Of a stretch of 64,000 nt of DNA, positions 27,377-35,489 are shown piece after piece. The notes beneath the pieces were generated by a model. That model made no database searches. It was given only the letters and a program-made list of their open reading frames with translations, and had not been told where the DNA came from. Source of the stretch: JAEULH01 sp963746275 (lineage in GTDB: Bacteria; Pseudomonadota; Alphaproteobacteria; Rhodospirillales; Defluviicoccaceae); assembly GCA_963746275.1 (NCBI GenBank), contig CAVVAX010000008.1, positions 1 through 64,000 on the forward strand, given 5' to 3'. Each line of letters begins with the position of its first letter. Within the stretch, counting starts at the first letter, position 1. Made by a program: the position numbers and the translations under genes.

Positions 27377-27484
27377 ACATTTTTCTTTGATCTTCACTCG
27401 CCCTAGGGGGTGCCGCAGCCCTTGCCGGAGGAATACCGGCGAGATCATAAGAAGAAAGCAACTTAGCGGTGCGTCTTTTGGCGT
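27377..27484 (+). promoter_or_regulatory. Leader element, copy 2, before second secreted paralogue
   Basis: Shares CTCGCCCTAGGGGGTGCCGC and GCGGTGCGTCTTTTGGC with the copy at 25762, plus ACATTTTTCTTTGATCTT just before. The stretch between can fold as TTGCCGG/CCGGCGA. Distance to the start codon is similar in both copies. The duplication therefore included upstream control sequence. Function untested. Confidence 0.5.
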
Positions 27485-27517
27485 GAGGAGAAAGAATGAA
27501 CTAGGAGAACTCCAAAA

Positions 27518-28471
27518 ATGAACTTTCTTGACTGCGCGTCCAGCCGGCGGCTTGTTGCGTCGGCTGTAGCTGGCCTTATCGGTTCGTTACCCCTTGCGGG
27601 CTTTGCGAACGCCGCCATCAACTGCGTCGCGCCGCCGGCGCTCTCGAACCCGATCACCTATGACGGCAAGTGCCCGGGCGACAGCGGCTTCCCGCAGTCG
27701 GTCAACGCCGGTGGCAGAGACGTTTACATCAAGCTGCCGACGAACAGAGCCTGCGCCAAGGGACTGAGCGTCGCGTACGGTAAGAACGTGCGGATAACCG
27801 GCGGGAAATTCGTCTACAACGACTCACAAGTGGCCGTGATCACCGTAAAGCAGAGCTCCGGCACGACCTTCATCGACGGGGTCCACATCGACGTCAACGG
27901 CAAGTCGGCGGACGCCATCCGCACCAACACCCACAAGGGGCGGATGGTCGTTCAAAACACCTACGTAAGGGGCATCAGCGGCACCGCCAGCGGCACCCAC
28001 GGCGACCTGGTGCATCCGCAAGGGGGCGGCCCGCTTCAGGAGCTGACCCTGCAGAACGTCACCGGGCTCACCGGCTACCAGGGCCTGTTCACGCCATATC
28101 GGCCGAGCAGCGGCCACGGCACCCGCAAGCTCAAGATCGACCGGGTCAACGTCGGCTACGATCCGAACCTGTCGAAGTCCTCCGGCGCCGGCAAGCCGCT
28201 GATGCTGCTGTTCATGGGCAGCGCCGACAACTCGGGCGACCAGGTCCCGGACCTCGGCACCACGCTCTCCAGCGTCTACGTCGACGGCAGCTACTGGAAC
28301 TTCCCTTACTACAACGCCGTCTACGCCAAGCCGTCCGGAACCGGCGGCTGTGCCAGCTTCGAGTCGAAGCACAAGATCAGCGGCCAGGCCTGCGGCGGCA
28401 AGCCGTCGAGCGACTTCGCCCCCGCTTCACAGGTGGGCCACAGCTACAACCGGTCGTACTTCTGCAACTAG
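27518..28471 (+). CDS. Secreted beta-helix-like protein, paralogue B
   Basis: 317 residues, exactly the length of paralogue A. ATG follows AACTAGGAGAACTCCAAAA. Signal peptide about 32 residues (LVASAVAGLIGSLPLAGFANA), then AINCVAPP. In the mature N-terminal third roughly one position in three differs from A, but in the last 166 residues I count only eight differences, and the DNA there is nearly identical. This split suggests gene conversion or recombination between the copies after duplication. Same predicted beta-helix and Cys pattern; function unknown. Confidence 0.7.
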   Translation: MNFLDCASSRRLVASAVAGLIGSLPLAGFANAAINCVAPPALSNPITYDGKCPGDSGFPQSVNAGGRDVYIKLPTNRACAKGLSVAYGKNVRITGGKFVYNDSQVAVITVKQSSGTTFIDGVHIDVNGKSADAIRTNTHKGRMVVQNTYVRGISGTASGTHGDLVHPQGGGPLQELTLQNVTGLTGYQGLFTPYRPSSGHGTRKLKIDRVNVGYDPNLSKSSGAGKPLMLLFMGSADNSGDQVPDLGTTLSSVYVDGSYWNFPYYNAVYAKPSGTGGCASFESKHKISGQACGGKPSSDFAPASQVGHSYNRSYFCN

Positions 28472-28534
28472 AGCAACATGCAAATAGGTTGAATTAAAAC
28501 CTGCGGGGAATCCATCGCGAGGAGTTCGTTCTCA

Positions 28535-28625
28535 GGCGTCATGGCCGTGCTTGTCGCGGCCATCCGAGCTTCAGTGCACCCTCGGAACAAGTCCGGGCGT
28601 GACGGAATGGGGTGACGAACGAGGC
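28535..28625. repeat. Dispersed palindromic repeat copy
   Basis: GCGTCATGGCCGTGCTTGTC then GCGGCCATCC, followed by CGGAACAAGTCCGGGCGTGA. These are the same units as in the 14.7-15.0 kb cluster. They lie downstream of paralogue B in a gap of about 350 bases whose remainder holds a hairpin at 28768 and no gene. Confidence 0.7.
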
Positions 28626-28767
28626 CTCGGGTCCACAAAACTGGCTCGATCTGGTGCGTCAGCTTAAGCGCAAGGCGCTCTAGGATACGCCGTGATCAGC
28701 CCGACAGCCGCTACGGCTTTGCCTACCGGCAAGGCGCGCCCGGGGGTCTGATCCAGCCTGAGCAAGC

Positions 28768-28791
28768 GCCACCCGCGGCAACGCGGGTGGC
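28768..28791. terminator. Hairpin between convergent genes, possible terminator
   Basis: GCCACCCGCG, loop GCAA, CGCGGGTGGC: a perfect 10-bp stem with a stable tetraloop. It sits between the 3' ends of paralogue B and the convergent GH16-like gene. On the plus strand it is followed by GGCAGCTTTA, a poor T tract, so termination strength is uncertain. Confidence 0.5.
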
Positions 28792-28827
28792 GGCAGCTTT
28801 AGGTGCGGGCTTGCGCCGCGGCCGGGC

Positions 28828-29736
28828 CTACGGCCTCACCCATACCCGGACGAAGTCCAGCTTCAGCGAGTGCCCTGGCTTGCTCCCGACGTAGATCGGG
28901 TAGCGGCCGACGTTGAAGCCGCCTTCGGGAGCGCCGGCGACCACCGCGCCCCGCCACGGCATCGTGTCGCAGGCCGCCACCTGCGCATCGTCGCGCCAGT
29001 AGGTCACGCCGGCGGCGGTGGTCCGCGCCCCGTAGGTGCGGAACGCGTTGGGGTCGAAGTCATTCTTCCAGACGTTGTTGCAGTCCGGCTCTTCCTTCAA
29101 GGTCTGGCTGCCGCGCGAGATCCACATGTGGGTCGCACGCGCCTCGGCGCCGCCCCAGTACTCGTACCAGTCCGGCTCGACGAAGCGAAAGCAGCGAGAC
29201 GGAAAGTGGTAGACATGGCACATGTCCATGGACCAGACGCCGACGCCGTCTGCGGAGGCCGGATGGGCGACGCGAGCTTCGACGTACCAGCCGCCGGTTT
29301 CGCGGTTGATGTAGTAGCCGACCGGCCTGTCGTCCTTAAGGATCGCCGACTGCATGTTGGACTGGTAGTGGGCCTTCGTGGTGCGCAACTCGAGAATCCC
29401 ATCGCGCACGGTGAACGAGCTTTCCGGCTCGCCATCGTGCGGGCTTGTGGATCGCGAGAACTTGAACCAGTAGTTGCGGTACCACTTGAAGCCGGGATCG
29501 CCGGTGCCCTCGAAGTCGAAGCTGCCAGGATCGCTGAAATCGTCACAGAACTGAAGCTGGGTGAGCCCCGCCGCCTGGGCCGCCGGTGGCGGCTGCGCGT
29601 CGGCGCACTGCGGGCCCGAGCCGACGTAATCCGCTGGGCCCGGGATCGGCGGTGGCTGCCGCTCGCCGAGGCAACCCGACAACGCCAACAGGCATAGGGG
29701 CAACAGGCATTGGAGCGCTACGAACCCGACGCTCAC
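28828..29736 (-). CDS. GH16-like secreted lipoprotein
   Basis: From GTG at 29736 the protein starts with a lipoprotein signal: CLLPLCLLALSGCLGE, lipidation on the second Cys of that stretch. About 302 residues. The mature domain resembles the beta-jelly-roll of GH16 glucanases: FCDDFSDPGSF at the start, GGWYVEARVAHPA, and VEPDWYEYWGG, where E-P-D-W-Y-E matches the E-x-D-x-x-E catalytic motif, and LKLDFVRVWVRP at the end. It would cut beta-linked polysaccharide at the cell surface. Longer starts exist upstream but run into the methyltransferase gene's 3' end. Located with sugar-related genes. Confidence 0.75.
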   Translation of the reverse strand: MSVGFVALQCLLPLCLLALSGCLGERQPPPIPGPADYVGSGPQCADAQPPPAAQAAGLTQLQFCDDFSDPGSFDFEGTGDPGFKWYRNYWFKFSRSTSPHDGEPESSFTVRDGILELRTTKAHYQSNMQSAILKDDRPVGYYINRETGGWYVEARVAHPASADGVGVWSMDMCHVYHFPSRCFRFVEPDWYEYWGGAEARATHMWISRGSQTLKEEPDCNNVWKNDFDPNAFRTYGARTTAAGVTYWRDDAQVAACDTMPWRGAVVAGAPEGGFNVGRYPIYVGSKPGHSLKLDFVRVWVRP

Positions 29737-29797
29737 CCCGGCGCCTGCCGGCGGAAGCACGCGCCCGCGTCCACGAAGGTCCTGCGACGGCGCCTTG

Positions 29798-30583
29798 TCA
29801 GGCGGGCTTGCGGAGCAGCACGTAGGCGAAGCTCGTTTGCCCGGCGACTTCATGCCGGCAAAGGAACCTGCTGATCCGGCGATGGATCTCGCGTATGCCC
29901 GGAAGGTGCGAGTAGTAGCCGCTGTGGCCGAAGATGCCGACAAAATCGAGAACCTCAAAGCCGATGCTCTCCAGCCTGCGGATCTGGCGCCGGGTCGGCC
30001 CTTCGCACCAGCTGTACCAGGCCGGGAACTTCACTTGCTGCCCGGTCAGGTCGCGGTCCGGGGTGAAGCGTGACAGGAGCGACGACGTCAGCCGTTCGGG
30101 AGCCAGCCGGTTAATCACCCGCGGCAACGAGTATAGCGTCGGGTAGAAGTGGAACGCGAGGCCGTTCGGCTTCAGCATGCGGAACACGTTCCGGTGGAAG
30201 GCGGCGCCATCGCGGAGGTGCTCCGCCAGCATCTGGCTGAACACCAGATCGAAAGCGGAAACGAGCGGCGGCTCGGAGCCGCCGATGTCGCCCACAACCG
30301 TCCTGTGTGCCGGGTCGGCTTTGGCGAGTTCCGCCGGCGAAACGTCGAGAACGACGTAGTTCAGGCCAAGCTCCGCAACCTCTGCCACGCCGAGCAGGGG
30401 GTTCGCGCCACCTCCGGCGTCGCAGACGTCCGTCACCCGGTGGCGCCTGATCAGGTCGACGACGGCGCCGCGGAAGCCTTCGGGGGAGACGAGGTGATCA
30501 TCCTCGACCGCGAACCGGACGGAGGCGGGCTTCGCCGCAAGATCCGCGACACGAAGCAGCATCGGTGCGAGTTGCTCGTGCAT
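29798..30583 (-). CDS. Class I SAM-dependent methyltransferase
   Basis: 261 residues. Motif I is VCDAGGGANPLLGVAEVA, followed by NYVVLDVSPAEL (acidic residue binding the SAM ribose), VVGDIGG and DLVFSQMLAEHLRDG as motif IV, then FRMLKPNGLAFHFYPTLY. The C-terminal helical part PTRRQIRRLESIGFEVLDFV resembles methyltransferases in polysaccharide or lipid gene clusters. Substrate unknown. It reads toward the GH16-like gene 62 bases ahead, and may share its transcript. Confidence 0.8.
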   Translation of the reverse strand: MHEQLAPMLLRVADLAAKPASVRFAVEDDHLVSPEGFRGAVVDLIRRHRVTDVCDAGGGANPLLGVAEVAELGLNYVVLDVSPAELAKADPAHRTVVGDIGGSEPPLVSAFDLVFSQMLAEHLRDGAAFHRNVFRMLKPNGLAFHFYPTLYSLPRVINRLAPERLTSSLLSRFTPDRDLTGQQVKFPAWYSWCEGPTRRQIRRLESIGFEVLDFVGIFGHSGYYSHLPGIREIHRRISRFLCRHEVAGQTSFAYVLLRKPA

Positions 30584-31058
30584 GGCGTCTGCTCCTGACC
30601 TCGGACAAACCGCTGAAGAAGCCGATATCGCACGCTAACCCGGACGCTTCTAGCGCATTGCCCATGTAACGGCCAGGGGAACCTCACCTTCTTCAGTCGG
30701 ATACACCGAATTGTTTAGATAAGACAGTCCTTGCGAAGGCCTTCTCCACAGTTCATTCGCGGACATGCAGCCGTGTTGGCGGCATGTACTTGTCATGCCG
30801 CCACATGTAAGGCGGAGTTATTAGTGGACGCAGTTGTGGGTACTGCCACACGGAAGATGCGCGAAGGGGCGGGAATGGGCGCGAGGCAGGGGTCATTTGC
30901 CGCGGCTATACTGGCAGCGGCTGGCCGTTCCGCCCGTCAGGACAGTTTGTACCCGAACCGCCGAGAACGTGCAGCGTCCGGAACTTGCGGCCCGGCAACC
31001 ATCACCGGCCATCGGCGGCCGCTGTTCCAGTCGGAGCGGGCCGCTGCCGTGTCCTGTC
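30584..31058. other. Intergenic region with a 9-bp inverted repeat
   Basis: About 475 bases with no supported gene. It contains the promoter side of the methyltransferase and the 3' flank of the GT25 gene. At 30778-30802 lies GGCGGCATG TACTTGT CATGCCGCC, a perfect inverted repeat with a 7-base spacer that could be an operator or hairpin. Nothing else stands out. Confidence 0.5.
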
Positions 31059-32033
31059 TCAGCCTGCCGCCGCGGACCGCCGCGGCCGCCGCGTCATCCG
31101 CTTGGCCTCGCGGCGCAGGCGGCGGAAGCCGAAGTAGAGCGGCGAGATGACGAGCGCGGCATACTGGGCCGGCGTCATCGCCTTCGACAGGATCAGCTCG
31201 CGGTACCTGGTCCGGGTGAACAGGTGTTTCGGCTTCTTGATGGCCAGCACCTTCCCCGGGCGGGCGACATGGTCGCTGGGGCTCGCGCTCTGCGTCGCGA
31301 TCAGCGGGAACAGGGCGTAGGCACCGGGCAGGCGAGCATAGGCGGCATCGATGCCGCGCCCGGAGATGCGCACGCGGTCCACGTTCGGGGTCCCGAACGG
31401 GCGGTCGCGGAGCCACGTCAGCAGCCTGGGGCCGGCGATGTAAGCGTGCGCTCCGGTCGAGGAGACGCGCAGGATGTTCGGGCGCACGAGGAAGGCCCAG
31501 CGCGGCATGTGCCCGAGGTAGAAGATCGTCCAGTCCCCGGGCAGCCTACCCAGCGCCGCCGCGATCCTGCGGGTCGTCCGGGGCCCGAACGCGCGGGAGA
31601 AGACGACGTCGTCCTCGAGAATCAGGACGCCGCGTTTGCCCGACGCCAAGGCATGCAGCGCCGCCGCCCGGTGCGCTTCCCAGATGCCGGCGACCGGCCA
31701 GACCGTGTGTTTTACCGGGCGATGAAACAGCGTCAGCCGGCAGAGGCCGGTGCGGTGGAGCTCGGCGGCGGCGCTCTCCGCCCGGTCGGAGCGGTTCTGC
31801 AGCGAGATGCAATAGGCGCCGTCGATGAAGGACCAGTCGGGCGTGTCGGCGCCCGCGCCGGGTCCGTCCGTCTCGGTGGCCTCACCGCAATGCGGGCAGC
31901 CGGGATCGGTGGGGCAAGGATGAAAGACCAGCGCTCCCGGCCCGGGTGCCGCCATTGCGGCAAAAGCGGCTGCATCCCGCTCCCGGCGAAGAGCGGCGCG
32001 GGAAGCGGCGGCGGGCTTGTCGAACGTATCCAT
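31059..32033 (-). CDS. Glycosyltransferase family 25 protein
   Basis: 324 residues. GT25 enzymes add sugars, often galactose, to lipooligosaccharide. Here AYCISLQNRSDRAESAAAEL is the family start, IWEAHRAAALHALASGK precedes ILEDDVVFSR with the D-x-D-like metal site, and YIAGPRLLTWL follows. The first about 60 residues, with C-P-T-D-P-G-C-P-H-C, form an extra Cys-rich lead not typical of the family and possibly metal binding. The protein lacks a signal peptide and works in the cytoplasm on a lipid-linked acceptor. ATG at 32033. Confidence 0.82.
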   Translation of the reverse strand: MDTFDKPAAASRAALRRERDAAAFAAMAAPGPGALVFHPCPTDPGCPHCGEATETDGPGAGADTPDWSFIDGAYCISLQNRSDRAESAAAELHRTGLCRLTLFHRPVKHTVWPVAGIWEAHRAAALHALASGKRGVLILEDDVVFSRAFGPRTTRRIAAALGRLPGDWTIFYLGHMPRWAFLVRPNILRVSSTGAHAYIAGPRLLTWLRDRPFGTPNVDRVRISGRGIDAAYARLPGAYALFPLIATQSASPSDHVARPGKVLAIKKPKHLFTRTRYRELILSKAMTPAQYAALVISPLYFGFRRLRREAKRMTRRPRRSAAAG

Positions 32034-32059
32034 TGCGCTGCAGCAACCTTATCTTCTTG

Positions 32060-32496
32060 GGTCAGCAGGCGCAATTGTGGCAAGGGGCCGCGCTGGCGGA
32101 CGCCCCGGCTGGTCAACGCGTGGCCTGGGTAGGCCGACGCGGGCTCGCCGCGCCGCCTCCGCGACAAGCCTGAGGCAGACCAGCGGCGCCTGCTCCAGTG
32201 GCGTTGCCGCGCCCATGGCTGCCATGGAGCGGCTGACGCCGGCGACGCAGTGGATGAGAATCGGCGCTCGCCGGTCCAGCCGTCGAGGCCGGCGAGCAAA
32301 TCGGCGACGTGGTCGGCGCAGGGAACGGTCGCGCCCGGGCGGCGAGGCAGACGTCGTCGACCTCGATGCGCAGGTTCCGATCGGCCGCCAAGCCCGGCGG
32401 CGGCTGGTCTTCGGCCGCCATTAGCGAAACCACCCGGTGCGGCCGAGCGAGCGGACGTGCTCGGGCATCTCGTGCCAAACTGCAGAGGTCGATCAT
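32060..32496 (-). CDS. Tyrosine/dual-specificity phosphatase, frameshifted
   Basis: No single frame covers it, but pieces read as one protein. It begins MIDLCSLARDARARPLARPH then VVSLMAAEDQPPPG and LRIEVDDVC; another frame gives the catalytic loop LIHCVAGVSRSMAAMG at about 32218-32258, an exact H-C-x5-R-S phosphatase P-loop; a third frame gives ASAYPGHALTSRG near the C-terminus. The order agrees with the small alphaproteobacterial tyrosine phosphatases of about 165 residues. At least two indels are needed. Whether it is broken or misread is open. The GT25 gene follows on the same strand. Confidence 0.6.
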
Positions 32497-32559
32497 CGCG
32501 GGCACTGCGTGCTGGTTGGATCGGGGCATGTGGTTCTGCACGCGGTTCTGCATGTTGTT

Positions 32560-33094
32560 ATGCCGGTTTGCCGGCCACCGAGGTCTGCCCGCCGCCAAAC
32601 TCCCGCCAGACGGCGTCTGCCGGGCCCGCGCCGCCATGATAGCCGGGACCGGTTCACGTCATATGACCACTGGCGCCGCGCCCGCCGCGGGCGGAGTGAT
32701 GGCCGTCACAGCGGCGGCCCGGCGTTTCTTGTACAACATCCTCCGTCGGGGGCACCCCCCACCCTCGGCTCCGTAACCGGGGATGGGCCGGACCAACCAA
32801 GTCCGGTCCATCCCGGCGAGGAACGCAGGCGAGGAACCGCAAGCGAAGGAACGCAAGCGAAGGAACGCAAGCGAAGGAACGGCGCCACAGGCTCCACGGG
32901 CTGGCGGCTCTGCGCCAAACGGGCGAGCGGCGGGGACGGGCAGGGCACGCGGCTGGGGGGGCAGGACCTTCGGCCTGATGAGGCTGAGGCGGCTCCTTTC
33001 GTGCCGCCTCTCGTTGCGGCACCCGCGCATGCCGATGTCGCCTGGGCGACGACGCCGGCCGATGGCGGCTACAGATCGCGGCTGCAGATCGCGG
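32560..33094. other. Intergenic region with short tandem repeats and a hairpin
   Basis: No gene supported in about 530 bases. AAGCGAAGGAACGC is repeated three times from 32841. GATGGGCCGGAC and GTCCGGTCCATC (32782-32812) form a 12-bp stem with one mismatch. From 33070 the unit ACAGATCGCGGCT occurs about three times just before the stop of the cardiolipin synthase. Open frames here translate the repeats and are not genes. Confidence 0.6.
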
Positions 33095-34531
33095 CTACAG
33101 ATACGGCGAGAGCAACCAGGCGGCGCCATCGCGGAGCTTGACCAGGAGGCCACGCGCCTCGATCGCCTCGAGCAACAGCGGCCGGCTCGCGGCTGTCTTC
33201 GTCTCGATCAGCGCGTCCAGCCCGGCGGCTAGCGCCTTGTCGTAGCATTCGACGTTGAACTCGAAGTTCAGCCGCAGGCTGCGCTGGTCCCAGTTGGCGG
33301 AGCCGATCAGGCTCCAGGTGCCGTCGACGGTCATGAGCTTGGAGTGGTCGAAGGGCGGCGGCGTCTGCCAGACCCGGCAGCCGGCGGCGAGCAACTGTCC
33401 GATCTTCGCCCGCGACGCCCATTGCACCAGGCGCAGGTTGTTGCGCCTGGGGATGCAGATGTCGACCTCGACCCCGCGCATGGCCGCCAAAGCCAGCGAG
33501 GTCATCAGGATGGGTTCGGGGACGAAGTAGGGGGTGACGATCCGGATCCGCCGCTGCGCCTGGGACAGGGCGGCGAGGATGGCGTAGCGGATGCGCTCGA
33601 AGTCCTCGTCCGGACCGGCGGCGATGCCGCGGGCGACGATCCCGCCGGCGGCGGCGAGCGGCGGGAACCAGTCGGCGCCGGGCAGCCCCTCGCCGGCACA
33701 GAAAGCCCAGTCGTCGGCGAAGGTCGACATCAGGTGCGCCACCACCGGGCCCTCGATGCGGAAGTGGGTGTCGGCGGTGCCGTCGCGGCGGTCGGCGGCG
33801 AGCAGGTGGGTGCGCCGCACGTTCATTCCGCCGGTGAAGCCGATGCGGCCGTCGATGACCAGGATCTTGCGGTGGTTGCGCAGGTTGGCATAGGCCATGT
33901 GCACCGGCACGAAGGTGGGCAGGAACTCGGCGACCGGGATGTTCCGCGCCCTGAGGTTGCCGGTCATCGGCGGGAAGGAGTAGCGGGCGCCGACGCCGTC
34001 GATCAGGACGCGGACGACGACGCCGCGGGCGACCGCGGCCTGGAGGGCATCGGCGAACAGCCTCCCGGCGCGGTCGTTGTCGAAGATGTAGGTGGACATG
34101 GCCACCGTGCGCTCGGAGCGGGCGATGGCTTCGATCATTGCGTCGTAGGCGGCAGTGCCGGTCAGGGGCTCGACGGCGTTGCCGAAGGTCAGCGGGTGGG
34201 CGGCGGTGGTGTCGATCAGCCGGGCGATCGCGGCCAGATGCCGGTCCTCGGTGGCCAGCGGCGGCACCGGCGCTTCGTCGGTCCGGTGGGGCAGGGCGAG
34301 CGGCTCGCTGGTGGGCGAGCGGTGCGGGCGAAGCTCGGCGGCGCGGCGCTGGATCCGGTTGATGCCGAGCAAACCATACAGGCCGGCGCCAGCGAAGGGG
34401 ACGAGCCAGATCAGGCCCACCCAGCCGATGGCGGCCCGCACGTCGCGCTTATGCAAGATCACGTGCGCCGAGGCCGAACCGGCGACCAGGATGGCGCAGA
34501 TCGCGACCAGGACCGGCCAGACCGCGCTCAT
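33095..34531 (-). CDS. cls: Cardiolipin synthase
   Basis: 478 residues, usual size for ClsA-type enzymes. Two N-terminal membrane helices (WPVLVAICAILVAGSASAHV and AAIGWVGLIWLVPFAGAGLY) precede two phospholipase D motifs: NHRKILVIDGRIGFTGGMN and DHSKLMTVDGTWSLIGSANW, both with intact H-x-K-x4-D. It condenses two phosphatidylglycerols, or PG with PE, to cardiolipin at the inner membrane. ATG at 34531. The C-terminus (WLLSPYL) matches the family end. A monocistronic unit with divergent neighbour. Confidence 0.93.
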   Translation of the reverse strand: MSAVWPVLVAICAILVAGSASAHVILHKRDVRAAIGWVGLIWLVPFAGAGLYGLLGINRIQRRAAELRPHRSPTSEPLALPHRTDEAPVPPLATEDRHLAAIARLIDTTAAHPLTFGNAVEPLTGTAAYDAMIEAIARSERTVAMSTYIFDNDRAGRLFADALQAAVARGVVVRVLIDGVGARYSFPPMTGNLRARNIPVAEFLPTFVPVHMAYANLRNHRKILVIDGRIGFTGGMNVRRTHLLAADRRDGTADTHFRIEGPVVAHLMSTFADDWAFCAGEGLPGADWFPPLAAAGGIVARGIAAGPDEDFERIRYAILAALSQAQRRIRIVTPYFVPEPILMTSLALAAMRGVEVDICIPRRNNLRLVQWASRAKIGQLLAAGCRVWQTPPPFDHSKLMTVDGTWSLIGSANWDQRSLRLNFEFNVECYDKALAAGLDALIETKTAASRPLLLEAIEARGLLVKLRDGAAWLLSPYL

Positions 34532-34843
34532 GCCGGCAGCGTGCCCGAGCCGGCGGCCGGCAGCAAGGGCGTCGGCGATTGTGGGGCGCGAGGGTGGCGC
34601 GAGATCGGCATGACGCTGCCTACTCTTGCGGCGAAGCGGGATCGAGGCAAGCCGGCCGTGCCTCGCCCATTGCCTCGCCGCCTGCCTTCCCCTGGCTCCC
34701 GCTCAGTCGGCGGCGGCTGAGAGGCGGGCGCGGGCCAGGCACGGGGACTGGCGGGCGGGGCTCGGCGCGCTTTGCAAGCCCGGTGTTTGTCGCTAAGGTC
34801 CGCGCTAGCAAAGGCAGTCTGGATTCTGGGCGGAGGCTCCCGC

Positions 34844-35140
34844 GTGGCCGTGGTGCGCATCTACCAGCCGAGTCGAACGGCGATGCAGTCGGGTCAGCGC
34901 AAGACCCGGCAGTGGCTGCTGGAATTTGAGGCCGAGGCGCCAACCGTTGCCGACCCCCTGATGGGCTGGAGTGGCTCCGCCGACACGCGCCGGCAGATCC
35001 GCCTCGAGTTCGAGACGTGCGAGGACGCCGTCACCTACGCCGAGCGCAACGGCCTGCGCTACCGGCTCAGCCCAACGCACCGCCACCGCATCCGGCCGAA
35101 GAGCTATGCCGAGAACTTCAGCCCCAACAGGGTGCACTAG
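34844..35140 (+). CDS. ETC complex I accessory subunit (NDUFS4-like)
   Basis: 98 residues from GTG (VAVVRIYQPSRTAMQSG) with GGAGG seven bases before. The family core is plain: RQWLLEFEAEAP, DPLMGWSGSADTRRQIRLEF, YAERNGLRYR and the end RPKSYAENFS. It is the bacterial counterpart of mitochondrial NDUFS4 (18 kDa, AQDQ), which stabilises the NADH-binding arm of complex I; in bacteria it is essentially alphaproteobacterial. As usual it is encoded away from the nuo operon. tRNA-Arg follows 34 bases on. Confidence 0.92.
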   Translation: MAVVRIYQPSRTAMQSGQRKTRQWLLEFEAEAPTVADPLMGWSGSADTRRQIRLEFETCEDAVTYAERNGLRYRLSPTHRHRIRPKSYAENFSPNRVH

Positions 35141-35174
35141 CCGCCGGGGTCACCGCCGCCGGCCCGCACCCTCC

Positions 35175-35252
35175 GCGCCCGTAGCTCAGGCGGACAGAGC
35201 AACTGCCTTCTAAGCAGTGGGTCGCAGGTTCGAAGTCCTGCCGGGCGCACCA
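35175..35252 (+). tRNA. tRNA-Arg (anticodon TCT), CCA encoded
   Basis: Acceptor GCGCCCG pairs with CGGGCGC; D arm GCTC/GAGC; anticodon stem ACTGC/GCAGT with loop CTTCTAA, anticodon TCT; T stem GCAGG/CCTGC; encoded CCA. The T loop reads TTCGAAGT, eight bases; the att copy at 41656 has the normal seven-base TTCGAGT. The extra A is probably a sequencing insertion. The 3' half is the integration site of the prophage remnant. Confidence 0.93.
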
Positions 35253-35253
35253 A
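35207..35253 (+). repeat. att site, left copy (in tRNA-Arg)
   Basis: CTTCTAAGCAGTGGGTCGCA followed by GGTTCGAAGTCC, TGCCGGGCGCACCAA: anticodon loop to CCA end of tRNA-Arg. Identical to the right copy at 41656-41701 apart from one extra A in the T loop. Confidence 0.92.
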
Positions 35254-35318
35254 AAACGCAAGGAAATTACAAAGGCTTAGTGAGGAAGCCAGATAACCCC
35301 AACGGGCCTTGCGGCTCT

Positions 35319-35341
35319 ATGTCCGCATCATGTCCACAAAA
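35319..35341 (+). promoter_or_regulatory. Candidate integrase arm-type site, left
   Basis: ATGTCCGCATCATGTCCACA then AAA. The same motif, ATGTCCACATCATGTCCACA then GAAC, lies at 41495-41518 inside the other end of the element. Each contains two ATGTCC units 11 bases apart. Position 66 bases inside the att core suits an arm-binding site, but this is inferred from placement only. Confidence 0.4.
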
Positions 35342-35489
35342 CGCGTGGACAAGGCGCCGGGACGGGCACGGAGAACGCCCGCCCCGACGCAAAGGCACGG
35401 CAAGGGTGTGGAGCAACCCTCGCCAGCCGCCCAATGGTTACGGCCCAGGCCTTGCTGGTGGTGAACACCGGGCCGCCGGTGCGGTCCAC

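Noticed and set aside
32838..33100. ORFs translating the GCGAAGGAACGCAA and GATCGCGGCT repeats
   Set aside because: Open frames arise from repeat periodicity not divisible by three and have no homology.
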